A stretch of DNA of 64,000 nucleotides from Ascochyta rabiei (lineage: Eukaryota > Ascomycota > Dothideomycetes > Pleosporales > Didymellaceae), in contig NC_082406.1 in the NCBI RefSeq assembly GCF_004011695.2, forward strand, positions 2,604,001 through 2,668,000, read 5' to 3'. Position 1 is the first letter of the stretch. The number at the start of each line of letters is the position of its first letter. The notes below the pieces were generated by a model. It saw only the letters and a program-made list of their open reading frames with translations, did not search any database and was not told the DNA's origin. This document shows positions 44,698 to 56,660 of this stretch, piece by piece. Made by a program: the position numbers and the translations under genes.

Positions 44698-46862
44698 CTA
44701 CTCGTCCACCTCATCATCGTCCCCGAATATAGCTTTGAATACATCCTCCGAGGCACGCTCCTTGGCCAGCGCCTCGTTCTGCTCCACATCCACCGTTGCA
44801 TGCTCGGTAGCTTGCGAGACGGGGGCAGGCGCAGCGTCGTGAGCTGCTGGGCCCATCCAAGCAGGGCGCTGCAGCGCCGGACCGTTGGTCAGAACCTCGT
44901 GTAGCATCTTGTCCATGGCCGATTTTGACACTACTTCTTCCGTCTTTGCTTTGAACCCGTCGTCGCCTCCAGCATCGGCGCCGTGGGGTATATCAGGCGG
45001 CGGCTTGACGTTGAAGCGCTTGCACAGCAGCCGAGACGGGTGGAAGGGAAAGCTGGTTCTGGTCATGGCGCCGTACATGCCCATTTTCGCAGCCTGTTCT
45101 GCAGGGTCCTCGGGTTTCTTTGCTGGCTGCCGCACGAGCGTCTCGTCCGTACTGGCACTCGTACTGCCGCCCATTGTTGACGAAGAGGACGAAGTAAACC
45201 GAGATGCCATGATACCAGTGGTTGGTTTAAAGACCTGAGCGGCGTGCGCAAACTCTTGCAGCTCCTTGACCCAGTCAGACGTTGAAACACTACCGCGTCG
45301 CTCTGGCAGGTCGTCTTTTAACCCTGCACGCAGCTCAAGAAAACCAACATATCTCGCACGCTTCTGCAGATCTTCTGCATACGGCATCCATCCCGTGGCG
45401 CCTTTGGCCAGCGCAGCAGCAGCAGTGCTCTTATCCAAGGCTGGCACAAGGCTCCAGAGATCCTTTGGCTGCACCCTGGCTGCCGGCACGTGGCCCTCTG
45501 GCCCCGACTCTCCACGGCCTTGGGGGAGATCAGCCTTGCCAGAGAGCCCTGCAAGGCGATCTCGCGCGTCTTTGGGAATGAAGTCAAAGATGGACTTGCC
45601 AGGCAGCTGTTTTTCTCCGAGGAGCGCAGATCGAGCTTTGGCGTCCAATGTAGAGGCTTTGGCGGCATCCGTGACCGACTGGTATTGTTGCGTGTTTGCG
45701 TTGGGCGAGGTGGTTTTTGTGGACTTCCAGCCATCAGGAATCTTGGGCGGCGGGTACTTTGGCCTGCTGGTAAGTTCGGCGATATCAGCAGCGAGGACAA
45801 AGCCTGCCAAGGGAGGCCTTCCGTCCATGGATGCTCGATTGAGCAAGGTCAGCGCCTTCATCGACGCCTTCTTCGAGACGAACACTGGCCCTGCACTGGC
45901 TCCCGCTTTTGCAAACTTGCTGGGTTTCTTCGCCTTTTTGTCCTTGCCAATGGTCTTGTTGAAGGTGATCTTTGGGCCAAGCTCGTAGGGATCGTCGTCG
46001 TCAGAACCAGTGTCGTTCAGCACACCGACGCCAAACGAAGACTTGTTGGTTGCAGGCTTATTGACGGCGGGTGGCTTTCTTGAGCTTTTGGTGAAGTGAA
46101 AGTCCAGCGATGGGCCTTGGTCTGCCTTCTTCTCCTCTACCACGGCTAAGCGAGCTTCTGACTGATAGCCCAAGCCTTTTCGACGCACTTCCTCTCGCGG
46201 GATCGGCATAGCTCGCGTATCCTCCGGGGCGAACGTATAGCTGGTCGTATCTTCGGCAGCAGCTGTACCCTCTTCCAGGCAAGCTGTGCGACTGATTTTC
46301 CGGCCAATGCCCTGGTCGCGCCTCCAGCCCATCTTTTGGGCCAATTTCACCCCCATGGTCTCTTCCTGACTGGCAAAGAGGCCGAAGAAGCTGTGGTTGC
46401 CAGGGACCTCAGCACCAGCTATGCCAGCAAAGTTCTGGGCTGTCTCCAGGTGGCGTGTTTCTGCAGCAGCAGCCAGGTCCTCGTCGTCCATGAAGTCTTC
46501 TGCGCGCTGGGCTGGTGCTGGGGCTTGGTCTTTGTTGCGGCTCGAGCGCGAGGACACAAATGTCTTGGGCGTCCATCCTTCCTTGGATCCAACTGAGTTG
46601 AAGTATCTTAGCATAGTCAAGAAGTCTTGCGTTCGGCCAGAGTTGGCTCTGAGGCTTACCCTGCACTGAAGCCTCCGGTGAATGCGCCGTGCAGCCTCCT
46701 GCGGCCTCGGTCGTCCGTCACGGTCTGCTTCCACACAGGCACGAAGTCCCCGTCGTCTTTGTCGTCCGGCAGCTCGGTGCCGAGAGAGACATGGGTCAAG
46801 CCTGGGCGAGCACGCTTGTGTGCGTCTGGAGGGGAGGTCGGGCGCGGTCGTTTGTATGCCAT
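44698..46862 (-). CDS. GPATCH1: G-patch protein, GPATCH1-like splicing factor
   Basis: Two exons: 46660-46862 and 44698-46606 (53-nt intron, donor GTAAGC, acceptor CTAAG); 703 residues. The start [20 protein letters not shown], the segment ending [20 protein letters not shown] and the following [14 protein letters not shown] are the conserved N-terminal DUF1604-type block of GPATCH1 proteins. The G-patch follows ([20 protein letters not shown]). Further conserved elements are [11 protein letters not shown], the [17 protein letters not shown] motif and the C-terminal [18 protein letters not shown]. The tail is acidic (FGDDDEVDE). Family members are nuclear, bind late spliceosomes through the G-patch and promote a DEAH-type helicase. 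The intron phase is confirmed by the GG/A codon that rebuilds Gly before YFNSV. It is divergent from the KIN1-like kinase with 1.4 kb between them. Confidence 0.92.
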
Positions 46863-48272
46863 GTTGGGTGTTGGGTGTTGGGTTGAAGGTGAAGGTGGAT
46901 GTGGATGTGGATGTGCAGGTGGAGGGGATGTGATGTGATGGGATGTGTGGTGATGTGATGTCTACGCGGCAAAAGTTGCCCTGCATGTGACTGAGCACCG
47001 GCTGGAAAGGAATGCGGGCACAGAGCTCGGAGATCACGCAGGCCGGGTGTGGCTGCTGCGTGCCGTGTGCAAAGACGTCCTGTCGTGTGCGCGCGTTCCA
47101 CACGGCTCCTCAAGAATCCATCTGGGCACACTCGAAGCTGGAGGCGTGGAGCTGGAGGAGCGGTTCCTGACCATCATCGTCTTGCATGGCCAGTTCCTGT
47201 TGCGTGTTAGCGCCACAGCAAGGTTGCTTGTTAGCGCCACAGTAAGAGTGGGCCGCGATGATGTAGGTGTAGGCCAACAGGGGCCGACTATCGAAGGGCT
47301 GTTGGTGGAAACTGGAAAGCGTCGGTTGCTCAGTGCAAGGACCCTGAGGATCAGCAGAGCTATTTGCGGCGAGCGCGAGCTGGCGTTTGTCTTGATGGCG
47401 ACGATGGTTGCACACTACAGAGGACAGAGGACAGGGGACAGGGGACAGGGGACAGGGGACAGGGGGCAGGGGACAGAGGACAGAAGACAGAAGACAGAGG
47501 ACAGAAGACAGAAGACAGAGGACAGAAGACAGAAGACAGAGGACAGAAGACAGAAGACAGAGGACAGAAGACAGAAGACAGAGGACAGAAGACAGAAGAC
47601 AGAGGACAGAAGACAGAAGACAGAGGACAGAAGACAGAAGACAGAGGACAGAGGACAGAGAACAACAGGCCTGTGAGACACTCGTCATTCGACATTCGAC
47701 ATTCGACGTTGGACGCAGGCTTCGTTGCTGTGTTGCCCCACGACGCTGGGCCGCAGGACGCTTGTGGTGCCTCTACCGCATGGGTGGAGCTAGCTACGGC
47801 GCGCTGCTGCTGCTGCTGCTGCTGCTTCTGCTTGCTGGGAGCCATCGTGCCAGCCTCCAACACGGGCTCAGGCTCCAAGACACGAGATATCGCGCACTGC
47901 GCATCTTGGTCTGCGTGGATTCTGCTTGCCTGCCTGCCTGCCTGCCTGCCTGCCCGCCCGCCTGCGTGCCGCCCACTGCTGCCATTGTGCGTCGTGTGCT
48001 CTGTGCCCTCCCGCTGCTATTCCTGGCCAGCGCGCATTCGCCCTTCGTCTGCCAGAGCTGCCCTGTCTGCATCGAAACCGCAATCGCAATCAGCAAACGG
48101 CCCCTAATCCGCGCACGCCTCGCCCAGCCAAGCCCCTCCGCGCGCCCCTCGGCGAGCCTGTCTGCCGTTCTGCAGTCGTCTCTCCGTCTGTGTTTGCGCC
48201 TGCGTCTCCGCCGTCGCTCGCACCGCTCGCCGTCGCCCGTTCCCAGGGCGCCCGCTGCCCTTGCGCGCCGCC
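46863..48272. other. Divergent upstream region with a large heptamer minisatellite
   Basis: It separates the G-patch gene from the kinase gene. It holds short GGATGT repeats at about 46893-46935, the ACAGNNG minisatellite (47416-47668) and a CTG run (about 47806-47826). CCTG tetramers occur at about 47930-47965. Long open frames across it are a product of the repeats. Confidence 0.6.
47416..47668. repeat. ACAGNNG heptamer minisatellite with a 21-bp higher-order unit
   Basis: About 36 consecutive 7-bp units. The first part is mainly ACAGGGG. The rest is a higher-order 21-bp repeat ACAGAGG-ACAGAAG-ACAGAAG copied about eight times. Because 21 is divisible by three and the units lack stops, every frame of both strands stays open through it. 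Confidence 0.95.
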
Positions 48273-51200
48273 ATGTCAGCTGCAGCCCCAACGTCGCCCG
48301 CCGTTGTCCGCAACACGTCGACCGCGCGACGGCCGCCGCCGCAACAGCAGCAACCACACATCGACCGCCTCGCCCGCTCGCAGAGCACCACCGCCCGGCC
48401 CAGCGCCAGTGCCAGCGCCAGTGCCAGTGCCAGTGGATCCTCGCAGCCCCCACAGTCCTCGCAGCCTCCACAGCCCTCGCAGCACCCTTCGCACCCTTCG
48501 CACCCTTCGCACCCCTCGCACCCCTCGCACCCTTCGCACCCCCCGCACCCCCCGCACCCCCAGCACCTCCAAGACGTCGCCGCCTACTCCCCCTCGCGCC
48601 ACAGCGAATCGCGCGAGCCCCCGCCCCAGCGCACCGACTCGAGCAGGCGCCATTCGCGCTATGCTTCAGACGCCTCGACCGTCAGCGCCATGCCCACCAA
48701 CGGCGTAGCCCCCGACCACCCCAGGTCCTCCCAGCCCCTGCCCACGGCCAAGCGCAGGACCACCATCACCGCACCGAGCACGGGAACATGGGCCCTCGGC
48801 AAGACCATCGGCGCTGGCAGCATGGGCAAGGTCAAGCTGGCCAAGCACAACGAGAACGGCGAGCAGGTACGTACGCTTCTCTCGCCCGTCTCCTCCTCTT
48901 GTCGCGCCCGACGCGCTACGCGACAGCCGCTCTTGCTAACCCAGCCCAGGTCGCCGTCAAGATCGTCCCCCGCCTGTCCCAGGACCAGCACCAGAGCGCC
49001 GCCGACCGCGAGCGGGCCGACCACTCCAAGGAGGTCCGCACCGCTCGAGAGGCCGCCATCGTCAGTCTGCTCAACCACCCCTACATCTGCGGCATGCGAG
49101 ACGTGGTGCGCACAAACTACCACTGGTACATGCTCTTCGAGTATGTCAACGGCGGCCAGATGCTCGACTACATCATCTCCCACGGTCGTCTCAAGGAGAA
49201 GCAGGCCCGCAAGTTTGCCCGTCAGATCGCCAGCGCCCTCGACTACTGCCACAGGAACAGCATCGTCCACCGCGACCTGAAGATTGAGAACATCCTCATC
49301 AGCAAGACGGGTGACATCAAGATCATCGACTTTGGCTTGAGCAACCTGTTCTCGCCCCGGAGCCAGCTCAAGACCTTCTGCGGCAGTCTGTACTTCGCCG
49401 CGCCCGAGCTGCTGCAGGCGAAGCAGTACACCGGGCCCGAGGTCGATGTCTGGAGTTTCGGCATCGTCCTCTACGTCCTGGTCTGCGGCAAGGTGCCCTT
49501 CGACGACCAGAGCATGCCGCAGCTGCATGCCAAGATCAAGAAGGGACATGTCGATTACCCCCCGTGGCTGTCTGCAGGTACCGCGCACCGTCGCCCATGT
49601 TCTGGCTGCTGGCTAACGAGATACAGAGTGTCGAAACCTCATCCACCGCATGCTGCAGACAGACCCCGCACAACGCATGACGCTCTCGGAGATCATGAAC
49701 CACCCATGGCTGACCAAAGGATTCAACAGCCCACCGGAAAACTACCTGCCTCACCGCGAGCCTCTGCAGCTACCGCTCGACACGGAGATTGTCGAGAAGA
49801 TGACCGGCTTCGATTTTGGCACCTCCGAGTACATCACCACGCAGCTGACCAACGTCATACAATCGGAAGAATACCAGCGCACCGTGCGCCTAGCCGCACG
49901 GAGGACTACGGCGCAAACACCAGAGGCCGAGAGGAAGCGCGGCATGTTTGACTTCTACAAGCGACGCAACTCCATCTCAAGCCGGGAGCAGCTGACGGCC
50001 TCTTCATCAGAGGAGGTGTCACGCGGCCTGGACCCTGTCAACGCCTACAGCCCCCTCCTCTCAGTCTACTACCTGGTCCGGGAGAAGAGAGACCGCGAGC
50101 GAGCTGAAGAGAACCCAGGGGCAGTAGCTATGCCTCAAAGTCCAGGTGAGAAGCCGCTGAAGATGCCTGACCTTCCTGCCCCACCGCCAGCATACACAAA
50201 CGCCGCCACCTACGAGATGGCAGGCGAGAAGCCTACCGGGGGAAGATCACGACCCAGGGCAAGGACGCACGGCGAAGACGAGGTGACGGACAGCTTGAAG
50301 AGACTGGACCTCCACAAGCCCCCCGGCTCCGTTTCACCAGCTGTACTCTCTCCACCCGTGGTGGAACACAAGAAGGAGGGCGCCGTGGGAGGGTTGTTGC
50401 GACGCTTCAGTACGCGCAAATACCGAAACCATGAGAGAGGTCAGACCGACGTGCCGCCTACGCCACCTCCTCCCGCTGTTGCGATATCGAGCCCTCCAGA
50501 ACCGCCCCCGCCTCAGCCACCGGCGACTGTGCCGAGAAAGAGCTTCAGCATCCGCAGGCCCCGCGATAGGGACACGGGCTCTTCGTCCCAGCTGCCCTCC
50601 AGCACCACAAATCAACCGGAGCTGCTGTCCCCCCCAGGCAGCACAACCACCGCTTCACGGAAATTCAAGGCTCTTGGACGCTCGACCAGTGTCAACTCGG
50701 CTGATTTCCGTCGTCGTCTCAGCCGACGCGGCAGGTCATCCGAGAACACAAACGATCGTGAACCTCCGCCAACCAGTGGGTCGGACAGGTCAGACCTCAG
50801 CGGTCAGCAGCCTCGACCCAGCTACGATGCTGGAGCCGACGACATCACAACAAGCCCCCGCAAGAACCACGCATCTCGCGCCAAGTCTTTGGGTCATGCG
50901 CGAAGAGAGAGCATCCAGGCCCGACGAGCAAAGCGGGAGCAAGCTAGGGAGTCGGATGTACCGGAAGAGACGGATGCCGAACTCGCCGAGTCTGCAGCTG
51001 AGGCTGAAGAGACAAGAAGTCCCGACGCTGTGAAGCCTGTGTTCCTCAAGGGCCTTTTCAGCGTCTCGACGACCAGCAGCAAGCCCGTTTCCTTCATACA
51101 AGACGACCTGATCCGTGTGCTTCACCAGTTCGGAGTCACTTTCCAGCCTATCAAAGGCGGGTTCAAGTGTCGACATGCTCCCAGCATCGACCTTGGCAAG

Positions 51201-51626
51201 GTCCCCGACATGCCTACTTCCCCCCCGAGTGGCAGCCAGAGACGGAAGATTAGCTTTGGGGGGTTGATCGGCGCCGACCGTGACAGAGAGCGAGAGGAGT
51301 TCCGGGAGCAGAACCGCAACCCTCCGACGCCAAAGTCACGATCCCGGCCCTCTCCAGTGGATCGCAGCTACACCAACACGGACGAGTCCGACGATAGCGA
51401 AGACAGGGAGGACCGGCCACCTCGCTCGGGCCGCGCGCTGGCTGCTGGCGAAACCACGACACACGTGCAGAACGATGTTGGCGAGAGCATGGCTCTTGTT
51501 TTTGAGATTTTGATCGTCAAGGTGCCGCTGCTGCAACTGCACGGCTTGCAGTTCAAGAAGGTGGACGGCGGAACATGGCAATACAAGAACATGGCCCAGG
51601 CAATCCTGGAGGAGCTACGGTTGTAA
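48273..51626 (+). CDS. KIN1: KIN1/KIN2/MARK-family serine/threonine protein kinase
   Basis: Three exons: 48273-48866, 48950-49577 and 49627-51626, joined across introns of 83 and 49 nt; 1073 residues. The N terminus is disordered with Ser-Ala and Ser-His-Pro repeats. The kinase domain starts at about residue 170: P-loop [14 protein letters not shown], catalytic Lys202 (VAVKIV), HRDLKIEN (305-312), DFGLSN (325-330), activation loop [13 protein letters not shown] and [24 protein letters not shown]-like linker ([10 protein letters not shown]), a long Pro/Ser/Arg-rich region and a C-terminal KA1-type domain follow ([20 protein letters not shown], ending QAILEELRL). In fungi such kinases act at the plasma membrane and cell tips in polarity and exocytosis. 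The start is ATG 48273 in a GCCGCC-ATG context; the frame is open upstream only through non-ATG codons and the minisatellite. Confidence 0.95.
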
Positions 51627-52283
51627 ATGACGGATTTCGAGCACGGCGTTTGGCATGGTTTGCTATTTAGCATCGATATGAGGGAGATTTGGGTCGCCGT
51701 CAGCAGGTCCATGCGAGGATTGTGCACGAAGTGAGCGCACTTTGTGTAAAGCCTATTGTAGAGAAGCATTCGATGGATCCTGACTGTGCCTTTTCTCTTG
51801 TCGCGCAACAAGCCTTTTCTCACGTGTAGGCTGGTCGCAAGTGCAGGTCGCAAGTGCAGTGGCCGCCGTAGGTCTGTCCGATGTCTGGCGGCGCCTTTTA
51901 CTCAGGGCCGCCGTACGTCTGTCCGATGTCTGGCGGCGCCTTTTACTCAGGGCCACCGTACGTCTGTCCGATGTCTGGCGGCGCCTTTTACTGCAGGGCC
52001 TCCCTCGCCTATGGGCTCAGTTGATCGGGGCGGCCGTCGATCGCCGTGAAGCTCGAGCTCCCGCACTCGGTCGCCAAGAATACGTGGGGGAGCCGCGAAC
52101 CTCCTCTCTCGAGGACTGCCCGAACACTCGCATCCCCGCCCCATTCACCGCTCTTCCCCCACCACGTCAGGCACCAGCGTCACCTGATCACGTATTGATC
52201 GTATCCATCGATCGCGCGTATTCCCACCACAACACCGAACCCAAACCCAGCGACCGCAGCGACCGCAGCGACCGCAGCGACAG
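51627..52283. promoter_or_regulatory. Upstream region of CAF40 containing a 45-bp tandem repeat
   Basis: Between the kinase stop and CAF40. It contains three copies of a 45-bp unit (51862-51997) and a GACCGCAGC 9-bp repeat directly before the CAF40 start (about 52250-52282). Confidence 0.5.
51862..51997. repeat. 45-bp tandem repeat, three copies
   Basis: Three nearly identical units start near 51872, 51917 and 51962 (GTCTGTCCGATGTCTGGCGG followed by CGCCTTTTACTCAGGGC). They lie about 300-420 bp upstream of the CAF40 start codon. Confidence 0.9.
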
Positions 52284-52309
52284 ATGCAGCAAATGCAACA
52301 CCTCTTCAC

Positions 52310-52342
<33 letters not shown>

Positions 52343-53606
52343 CTACCCGAGCGAGTGGTCGCAGGGTCACCACCAGCACCCCAACCACCATGTAGCTCAG
52401 CACGGCCAGCTCCAGGCGCAGGCACAGGCGGCGCAGGCGCAGGCGCAAGCTCAAGCACAGGCCGCCGCCGCCGCCGCAGCCGCAGCGCAGGCCCAGCAGC
52501 AGCACTACCAACGGATCGCAGGCAACAACGGAAACGCCGTCTCTGGTAACGGCATTGTGCCCCGCGGCCCCGCCAACGACATGCAGGCCAACACGGAGAT
52601 CGGCATGACGGAGGAGAACAGACGCGTGCTCGACTGGATCGCGCAGCTCATGAAGCCAGCCACGCGCGAATCAGCCCTGCTCGAGCTGAGCAAGAAGCGC
52701 GAGCAGGTACCCGAGCTGGCCCTGATACTCTGGCATTCCTTCGGTACGCAGGACGCCTTCACCCGAGACTCCCTGGTAGCTAACAGCCGCAGGCGTCATG
52801 GCCTCCCTCCTGCAGGAGATCATCTCCGTCTACCCTCTGCTCAACCCTTCCCAGCTGACTGCCGCCGCCTCGAACCGCGTATGCAACGCGCTCGCGCTCC
52901 TCCAATGCGTGGCTTCTCACACCGAGACCCGTGGCCTCTTCCTGAGCGGTAGGCGCTGCCTTGCATCCGAGTGACTCGACTGACGGAATCCCAGCACACA
53001 TCCCTCTCTTCCTGTACCCATTCCTGAACACCACGTCCAAATCGCGCCCGTTCGAGTACCTCCGTTTGACGTCGCTCGGCGTGATCGGCGCCCTCGTTAA
53101 GAACGACTCTTCCGAAGTCATCAACTTCCTCCTGACGACCGAGATCATCCCCCTTTGCCTCCGCATCATGGAGACAGGCTCGGAGCTGAGCAAGACTGTC
53201 GCCATCTTCATTGTTCAGAAGATCCTGCTCGACGACATCGGTCTCGCGTACATTTGCCAGACGTACGAGCGCTTCTACGCAGTCGGCACTGTGCTTAGCA
53301 ACATGGTCAACCAACTCGTCGAGCAGCAGACAGTCCGTCTCCTCAAGCACGTTGTCCGTTGTTTCTTACGGTAAGTCACCTCCCCGCTGACAGCCTGCTT
53401 CCTTCACGATTGACGTATCTAGTCTGAGCGACAACGCTCGTGCTCGCGAGGCTCTACGCCAATGTCTCCCCGAGCCCCTCCGGGACGCGACGTTCTCGTC
53501 GGTCCTCCGTGACGATGCGGCTACCAAACGCTGTCTCGCGCAACTGCTGATCAACCTCTCTGACAACGTGGTGGACGCCGCCAACAACCAGCAGCTCTTG
53601 CACTAG
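52284..53606 (+). CDS. CAF40: CCR4-NOT complex subunit Caf40 / Rcd1 (CNOT9)
   Basis: Four exons: 52284-52743, 52793-52948, 52995-53370 and 53423-53606, joined across introns of 49, 46 and 52 nt; 391 residues. The N-terminal 100 residues are Gln/Ala-rich, including a run of 10 Gln from CAG repeats. The rest is the armadillo-like Rcd1 fold, highly conserved: [120 protein letters not shown] and [20 protein letters not shown]. It is a subunit of the cytoplasmic deadenylase complex and binds Trp- and effector-peptide motifs. All splice phases agree. The translation start is the first ATG of the open frame, and an ATG four codons later is equally possible. Confidence 0.97.
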
Positions 53607-54314
53607 GCGTTTTGAGCAGCCGGGACTGACGTCACATCACCTCTGGGCACCATCCAGTCTGGAAACTCTCACCTTGATTTCTGTGTAATTTACAGGCCTC
53701 GGCCTTCGACTTCATTCAGCGTGGCAGCATGCATAGGGGGCGGTTCGGGTACCTATCCTTTCGACCTGGACAGGCTACGGTTCTGGCGTTGGGATCTTTC
53801 TGATGCGATACCCGTGGGAACGTTGTCCAAGACAGCTTCACCCAGCATCTTATCATCTTTTACGGGACGACTCATGGCGAGGAGTTATGGGCATTGCGTG
53901 GCGTGAATTCTGTGCGTGATTTGGCTTGGGACAAGAGCAAAATGTATACTATTTGGGCAGCTTCGGTTAGCTGGAGCAATGCAGGGAATGTGCTTCTTCT
54001 ACGATTTGGATTTTGGCTGCTGAATGGACTAGGTAATGCTCACAGTTTCAAAATCCAAAGACTGCAAGAGTGCCATCCTATCGGCCGCGCCTCAGGGTTC
54101 GTGTGGATTGTATCGAATCGATTGCTCGAGCCTCGATCGTAACAGAGCACTCCATTGGGTGATGCGAATGGCCAATCAAAGCCTAGCGCGCAGTGGTAAG
54201 CGAAAGCTCCGTCGCACCTGTGGCATTTCGCCGCCGCCCCGCCGACTCTTTTCTTCTTCAACCACCACACCAGAGCCACCAAAGGAACCATCCCTTGGGA
54301 GACATTCAGCCAAC
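53607..54314. promoter_or_regulatory. Upstream region of RPL10A / 3' flank of CAF40
   Basis: About 0.7 kb without a supported gene. The last 80 bp before the ATG are C/T-rich on the plus strand (TTTTCTTCTTCAACCACCAC), as is common upstream of ribosomal protein genes. Confidence 0.45.
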
Positions 54315-55071
54315 ATGTCGAAAATCTCTGTCGCCGGCGTTCGTTCGAACGTCAAGGAGCTCCTTGAGTACTCCAACGAGACCAAGAAGAGGAACTTCCT
54401 CGAGACCGTCGAGCTCCAGATCGGCCTCAAGAACTACGACCCCCAGCGTGACAAGCGTTTCTCTGGAACCGTCAAGCTCCCCACCGTTCCCCGTCCTCGT
54501 AAGTCGCGCGCACCCAGTACCGCAGGAGCAGCGGCTGACAGTTCCCAGGTATGGCCATCTGCGTCCTCGGTGACCAGCACGATATCGATCGTGCCAAGCA
54601 CCACGGCGTCGATGCCATGTCCACCGACGTAAGCACACTCCAACGCCACATCGCGCACGAGCACGACTGACACACCAGCAGGACTTGAAGAAGCTCAACA
54701 AGAACAAGAAGCTCATCAAGAAGCTCGCACGCAAGTACGATGCTTTCATGGCTTCCGACGCCCTGATCAAGCAGATCCCCCGTCTCTTGGGTCCTGGTCT
54801 GTCCAAGGCCGGAAAGTTCCCCACTCCCGTCTCTCACGCTGAGGACCTCGCCAACAAGATGACCGAGGTCAAGTCCACCATCAAGTTCCAGCTGAAGAAG
54901 GTTCTCTGCATGGGTGTCGCCGTCGGCAACGTCGGCATGACCGAGGACGAGCTGATCGGCAACACCATGTTGGCCATCAACTACCTCGTCTCCCTGCTGA
55001 AGAAGGGCTGGCAGAACGTGGGCTCCTTGACCATCAAGGCCACCATGAGCCCCCCCAAGCGCCTGTACTAG
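54315..55071 (+). CDS. RPL10A: 60S ribosomal protein L10a (uL1)
   Basis: Three exons: 54315-54498, 54549-54628 and 54682-55071, joined across introns of 50 and 53 nt; 217 residues, the family length. It begins [20 protein letters not shown] and continues [60 protein letters not shown] and [20 protein letters not shown]. It ends [13 protein letters not shown]. It is the L1-stalk protein of the large ribosomal subunit, involved in release of deacylated tRNA. A second in-frame acceptor 3 bp upstream of exon 3 would add one Gln; the chosen site restores the conserved DDLKKLNK. Confidence 0.97.
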
Positions 55072-56637
55072 AGCGTAGTCGCCTGGGTTGCTGGGTCCGT
55101 CCAGGCGGGCTGCGCCGAGCTGTCGCGAGACGGCTTGCTGTGGTCACGATCTAGCGGAATCTCAATCTCGAAGGAATGAAGGATGGCAGTAATGTAGCTT
55201 TGAATGGCATACGTGAACCCGTCATGCAAACTTTACCTCCATGCACGTTGTAGTTGTGATGATTGATGTTGAAGCTGCCGTAATGCAGCCAGTCACGGGC
55301 GTTGTAACCACAACATCTGATGGTACTTCCCACACGCTCAAGAGCACAGCGAAGCCCACCGTCCCAGTGCCCTCGCCAGCCCCGCCAGCCCCGCCAGCCT
55401 CACAGCAAAAGCCACGAGTGGACCACAGCAAAAAAAAAAAAGCCCCCCCCCCCCCCAAAAAAGGCTTCCTGCCAAGCCTTCCGGCCCGTGCACCCGTGCC
55501 CTCGCCAGTATAAAGTCCCTCTCCCCCCCGTCCCCCTTTCGCGTTCCTCCTACATCAGTAGGTAACTTACCAAAGTTACTTTACACCGTGGCTCCGCGCA
55601 AGCGGCTTGCTGAGGGTTATCCCGTTTCTCCTGTGGATAGTCCTCCGTTCCCGGCCCCGTAGATGAAAACGCAACCGTTCTTCCTACCAACTGCTGTCCG
55701 TGAAAAGATGGATTGGAGTTGTGGGATGGTTGAGACATTTCTTTATCTTCTTTTGTTTTCTTTTCTTCTTCTGCCTTGCTACTACGAGGGCGAGGTGGTG
55801 TAGGAGAGGCTTTGCGCTTTGGTGAGGTGGTATTCAGAGAGACGCAGTGTGCGGTGGCTATCATTGAGTTTGCGGCGTTGCTCGCTGCGCTTGAGGATGG
55901 TGGTGTTGCTGGTGTGGGCCATTTATTTATTTATTTATTCCCTCCCTCCGAGTCTGGGTGCTTTTCGGCGATGAGCGAGAGTGCGGATTCATACATGGAC
56001 CGGCACACGCTGCACGGTTCGCTGCGACCGTGTCCCGCACGCTATGCGCAATGGCGACGCTGCTGCTGCTGGTGTTTGTTGCAGCGCTGCTGCGTCCGAA
56101 GCAGATTCGCGGTCTTGTAGGCTTGTCGTGGTGCGCGTGGGCACGAGTTGCACGCGGCGGGTCTGGGAACCTGTGGCAGCCTGTGGCAGCCTGTGGTCTG
56201 GATTGAGTTGAGTGTGGGTATTGTGTTGTGGATTGTGTACATGGAAGATGAAATCTACTGATCAGATGAGATGAAATGCTCCTGCAACGCCAACATGCAT
56301 GCGCTCATCACCATGTTCAGATGCAAACACGCTGCTAACTCGATTGCCTCTACTGCTTCGACTTCCTCTGCTGCCTCGACTTCCTCTGCTGCCTCGACTT
56401 CCTCTGCTGCCTCGACTTCCTCTACTGCTTCGACTTCTTCTACTTCCTCTACTGCCTCGACCTCTTCGACTGCCTCGACTGCCTCTACTTCCTCTACTGC
56501 CTCGACTTCTTCTGCTGCCTCGACTGCCTCGACTTCTTCTGCTGCCTCGACTGCCTCGACTTCCTCTACTGCCTCGACTTCCTCTACTGCCTCTACTGCC
56601 TCGACTTCCTCTACTGCCTCTACTGCCTCTACTTCCT
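55072..56637. other. 1.6-kb intergenic region with homopolymers and repeats
   Basis: This is the 3' flank of RPL10A (+) and of MIX23 (-). It contains an A12-G-C14-A6 block (about 55430-55462), an ATTT run (about 55920-55938) and most of the 9-bp-based CTGCCTCGA array (from about 56338). Open frames over the array on either strand are repeat artefacts. Confidence 0.6.
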
Positions 56638-56660
56638 CTACTGCCTCGACTGCCTCCACG
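56338..56660. repeat. 9/18-bp minisatellite (GCCTCGACT / TCCTCTACT units)
   Basis: About 320 bp of alternating 9-bp units combined into 18- and 27-bp blocks, with C/T transitions between copies. Its right end overlaps the stop codon of MIX23. Confidence 0.9.

Noticed and set aside
47110..47878. Long minus-strand frames with Leu-Ser-Ser-Val-type repeats
   Set aside because: Reverse-strand translation of the same heptamer array; no conserved sequence.
47408..49951. A very long plus-strand open frame (847 codons) through the minisatellite into the kinase
   Set aside because: It is held open by the 21-bp super-repeat (no stops in any frame), starts outside any plausible leader, and reads the kinase core only after passing an unspliced intron. 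The spliced model from 48273 preserves every kinase motif.
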